From Pseudopyrenochaeta lycopersici (lineage: Eukaryota; Ascomycota; Dothideomycetes; Pleosporales; Pseudopyrenochaetaceae), in the NCBI GenBank assembly GCA_003313425.1, contig NHZP01000046.1:248001-312000 (forward strand): a stretch of 64,000 nucleotides of DNA. The letters run 5' to 3'. Positions 62,141-64,000 of this stretch are shown piece by piece. The notes below the pieces were generated by a model that was given only the letters and a program-made list of their open reading frames with translations, did no database searches and was not told the origin of the DNA. Both the position numbers and the translations under genes were made by a program. Within the stretch, counting starts at the first letter, position 1; each line of letters starts with the position of its first letter.

Positions 62141-64000
62141 ATGCGCCTTCTGAAGCACAAAGAAGATGGAGAGTTCACTATCATCAGTTTCGATGATGAC
62201 GAGGTACCTCCTTACGCGATACTTTCACATACTTGGGGGGCAGATGAAGAGGAGGTACCTTTGCGGACCTTGAAAACGGCGACGGCAAGGCTAAGCCTGG
62301 ATACAAGAAGATTCGCTTCTGCGGAGAACAGGCACGACATGATGGTCTGAAGTACTTCTGGATTGATACATGCTGCATCGATACATCAGACAAGGCTGAG
62401 CATTCGTGGGCTATCAGGTCCATGTTTCGTTGGTACCAAAACGCAACGAAATGCTATGTATACCTATCAGACGTATCAACAAGGAAGCGGAAAGCTAGCA
62501 GTATACTTAGCGAATTTACTTGGGAGCCTGCTTTCACGTTAAGCCGATGGTTCACTCGTGGTTGGACCCTTCAAGAGCTTCTTGCGTACAGTCGAGTTCT
62601 TTTCTAAAGAACGAGAGAAGCTTGGCGACAAGGTGACACTAAAGCCATTAATCTACAAAATCACCAATATACCGCACGAAGTGCTCGACGGAGCTCCTGT
62701 CTCCTGCTTTAGCGTCGACGAGCGGCTGCGATGGAAAGGCGACAGGGAGACCAAACGTGACGAAGATGCGTGGTATTCATTATCAGGCATCTTTGGTGTT
62801 GAGATAGCGCCGGCTTACAGCGAAGGGGCGGCAAGCGCGTTCAGACGTCTGATGGACGAGATCCACAAAGCGGAAAGATGCATTCAAGACATACGGCATA
62901 CAGATCCGCGTGACGACAAGAAGCGTATTGAAGATACAAAGGGTGGGCTACTAGAAGACTCCTACCGCTGGGTTCTCAACAACGCTACTTTCCAACAATG
63001 GCAACAAGACCTGCACGGCCGACTGTTATGGGTAAAAGGTGATCCTGGTAAAGGCAAGACGATGCTGCTCTGCGGCATCATCGACGAGCTGCACAGCTCG
63101 ATGCCTAGATCTACCATTCTATCGTACTTCTTCTGCCAAGCGACCGACTCGCGCATCAACAGCGCCACGGCCGTGCTACGAGGACTGTTGTACATGCTTG
63201 TGGCTCAGCAGCCGTCGCTTGTATCGCACATCCGCAAGAAGTACGATCACGCAGGCAAAACCTTGTTCGAGGATGCGAATGCCTGGGTAGCCCTGACTGA
63301 GATCTTCGTGGACGTGCTTCGAGACCCCAGCCTGAGCACGACGTACATAATCATTGACGCACTAGATGAGTGCGTCACTGATCTGCCTAAACTGCTTAAA
63401 TTTGTGGCAGAGCATTCATCTACGTCTCACTGCGTCAAATGGATTGTCTCTAGCCGTAATTGGTCAGGCATCGAAGCACAATTAGAGCGGGCCGGGCAAA
63501 AAGCAAGATTGAGCCTTGAGCTAAACGCAGAGTCGGTTGCTGCGGCGGTCGACATCTTCATCCAGCAAAAGGTGGCCCAGTTGGCGCAGGAAAAGCAATA
63601 CAAAGTAGAGATCCGATCTGCCGTGCTCCAACACTTAACGTCAAATGCTAACGGTACCTTTCTCTGGGTAGCGTTAGTATGCCAAGACCTCCAAGTGACA
63701 GCAAATCGGCACGTGCTGAAGAAGTTAGCCTTATTCCCACCTAGGCTAGACGATTTGTACGAGCGGATGATGGACCAGATAAGTAAGTCAGACGACGCTG
63801 AGACCTGTCGGCAGGTACTGGCTGCGACTGCAGTCTTGTATCGACCTATTACGATTCCTGAATTAGTCGCGCTCGTCGAGCAGCTTAAAGAATTCGTAGA
63901 CGATATGCAGTCCGTGCGGGAGGTTATTAGCCTCTGTGGATCGTTCCTTACTCTGCAAGAAGACACAGTCTACTTTGTGCATCAGTCTGCAAAGGATTTC
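62141..64000 (+). pseudogene. HET-NACHT receptor (HET-E/D/R type), frameshifted, runs off the window
   Basis: The N-terminus MRLLKHKEDGEFTIISFDD and PYAILSHTWGADEEEV starts a HET domain. The correct frame is lost near 62260 (about 1 nt missing) and resumes as FADLKNGDGKAKPG, ARHDGLKYFWIDTCCID and FTRGWTLQELLA. It is lost again near 62588 (about 2 nt missing) before VEFFSKEREKLGDKV. NACHT follows: VKGDPGKGKTMLL (Walker A), YIIIDALDECVTD (Walker B), IVSSRNWSGIEAQL, NGTFLWVALVCQDL and FVHQSAKDF at the window's end. A WD40 array is expected beyond. Together the two deletions total 3 nt, but the segment between them is out of frame and contains a stop. It may be dead or an assembly artefact. Confidence 0.8.

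Overview
The window is nuclear DNA of a filamentous ascomycete (Pezizomycotina). The signs are short spliceosomal introns (about 45-80 nt, GT...AG, CTAAC-type branch points), fungal-only families (HET, NACHT-ankyrin and NACHT-WD40 STAND receptors, SesB-like lipase-NB-ARC-TPR, patatin-NB-ARC, PigL_N/HeLo-like N-terminal domains, fungal rhodopsin-like membrane proteins, DUF3435 recombinases) and Tad-like LINEs. Genus cannot be told from the sequence. There are no prokaryotic features.

Layout. 1-7.4 kb: a frameshifted SesB-type NLR, a dynamin-like GTPase and a hAT remnant. 7.4-12 kb: a piggyBac-like element split into an inverted chimera and carrying a nested pogo/Fot1 element. 12-20.8 kb: sparse DNA with two 7-TM rhodopsin-like genes, oxidase and ferric-reductase remnants and copies of a dispersed repeat. 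20.8-35.2 kb: an old 5'-truncated LINE interrupted by an intact LINE with target-site duplication, a DUF3435 tyrosine-recombinase remnant, and a second intact LINE. 35.2-41 kb: a 17-bp minisatellite, an acyl-CoA ligase fragment joined to a HET fragment, an intact Tc1/mariner-type element and an uncharacterised 461-aa gene. 42.2-64 kb: a dense cluster of immune-type receptors.

The main finding is in that last region. Two head-to-head gene pairs (42198-46585 and, in mirror order, 47130-51352) each combine a PigL_N/HeLo-like protein without any nucleotide-binding domain and a NACHT-ankyrin NLR. A motif of about 25 residues at the extreme N-terminus of each NLR, largely encoded by its own small first exon, matches without gaps a motif at the extreme C-terminus of the partner. 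This is the layout expected of fungal amyloid signalling (the HET-S/NWD2 and PP-motif systems): an NLR templates a membrane-targeting effector through a shared short motif. The motif does not look like one I know by name. A third NLR (54076-56562) carries the motif but has no effector beside it. Around it lie broken relatives: patatin-NB-ARC, a NACHT-ankyrin fragment, a NACHT-WD40 fragment and a HET-NACHT gene. Several are joined to halves of a mariner element. The region therefore looks like a birth-and-death NLR locus reshaped by transposons.
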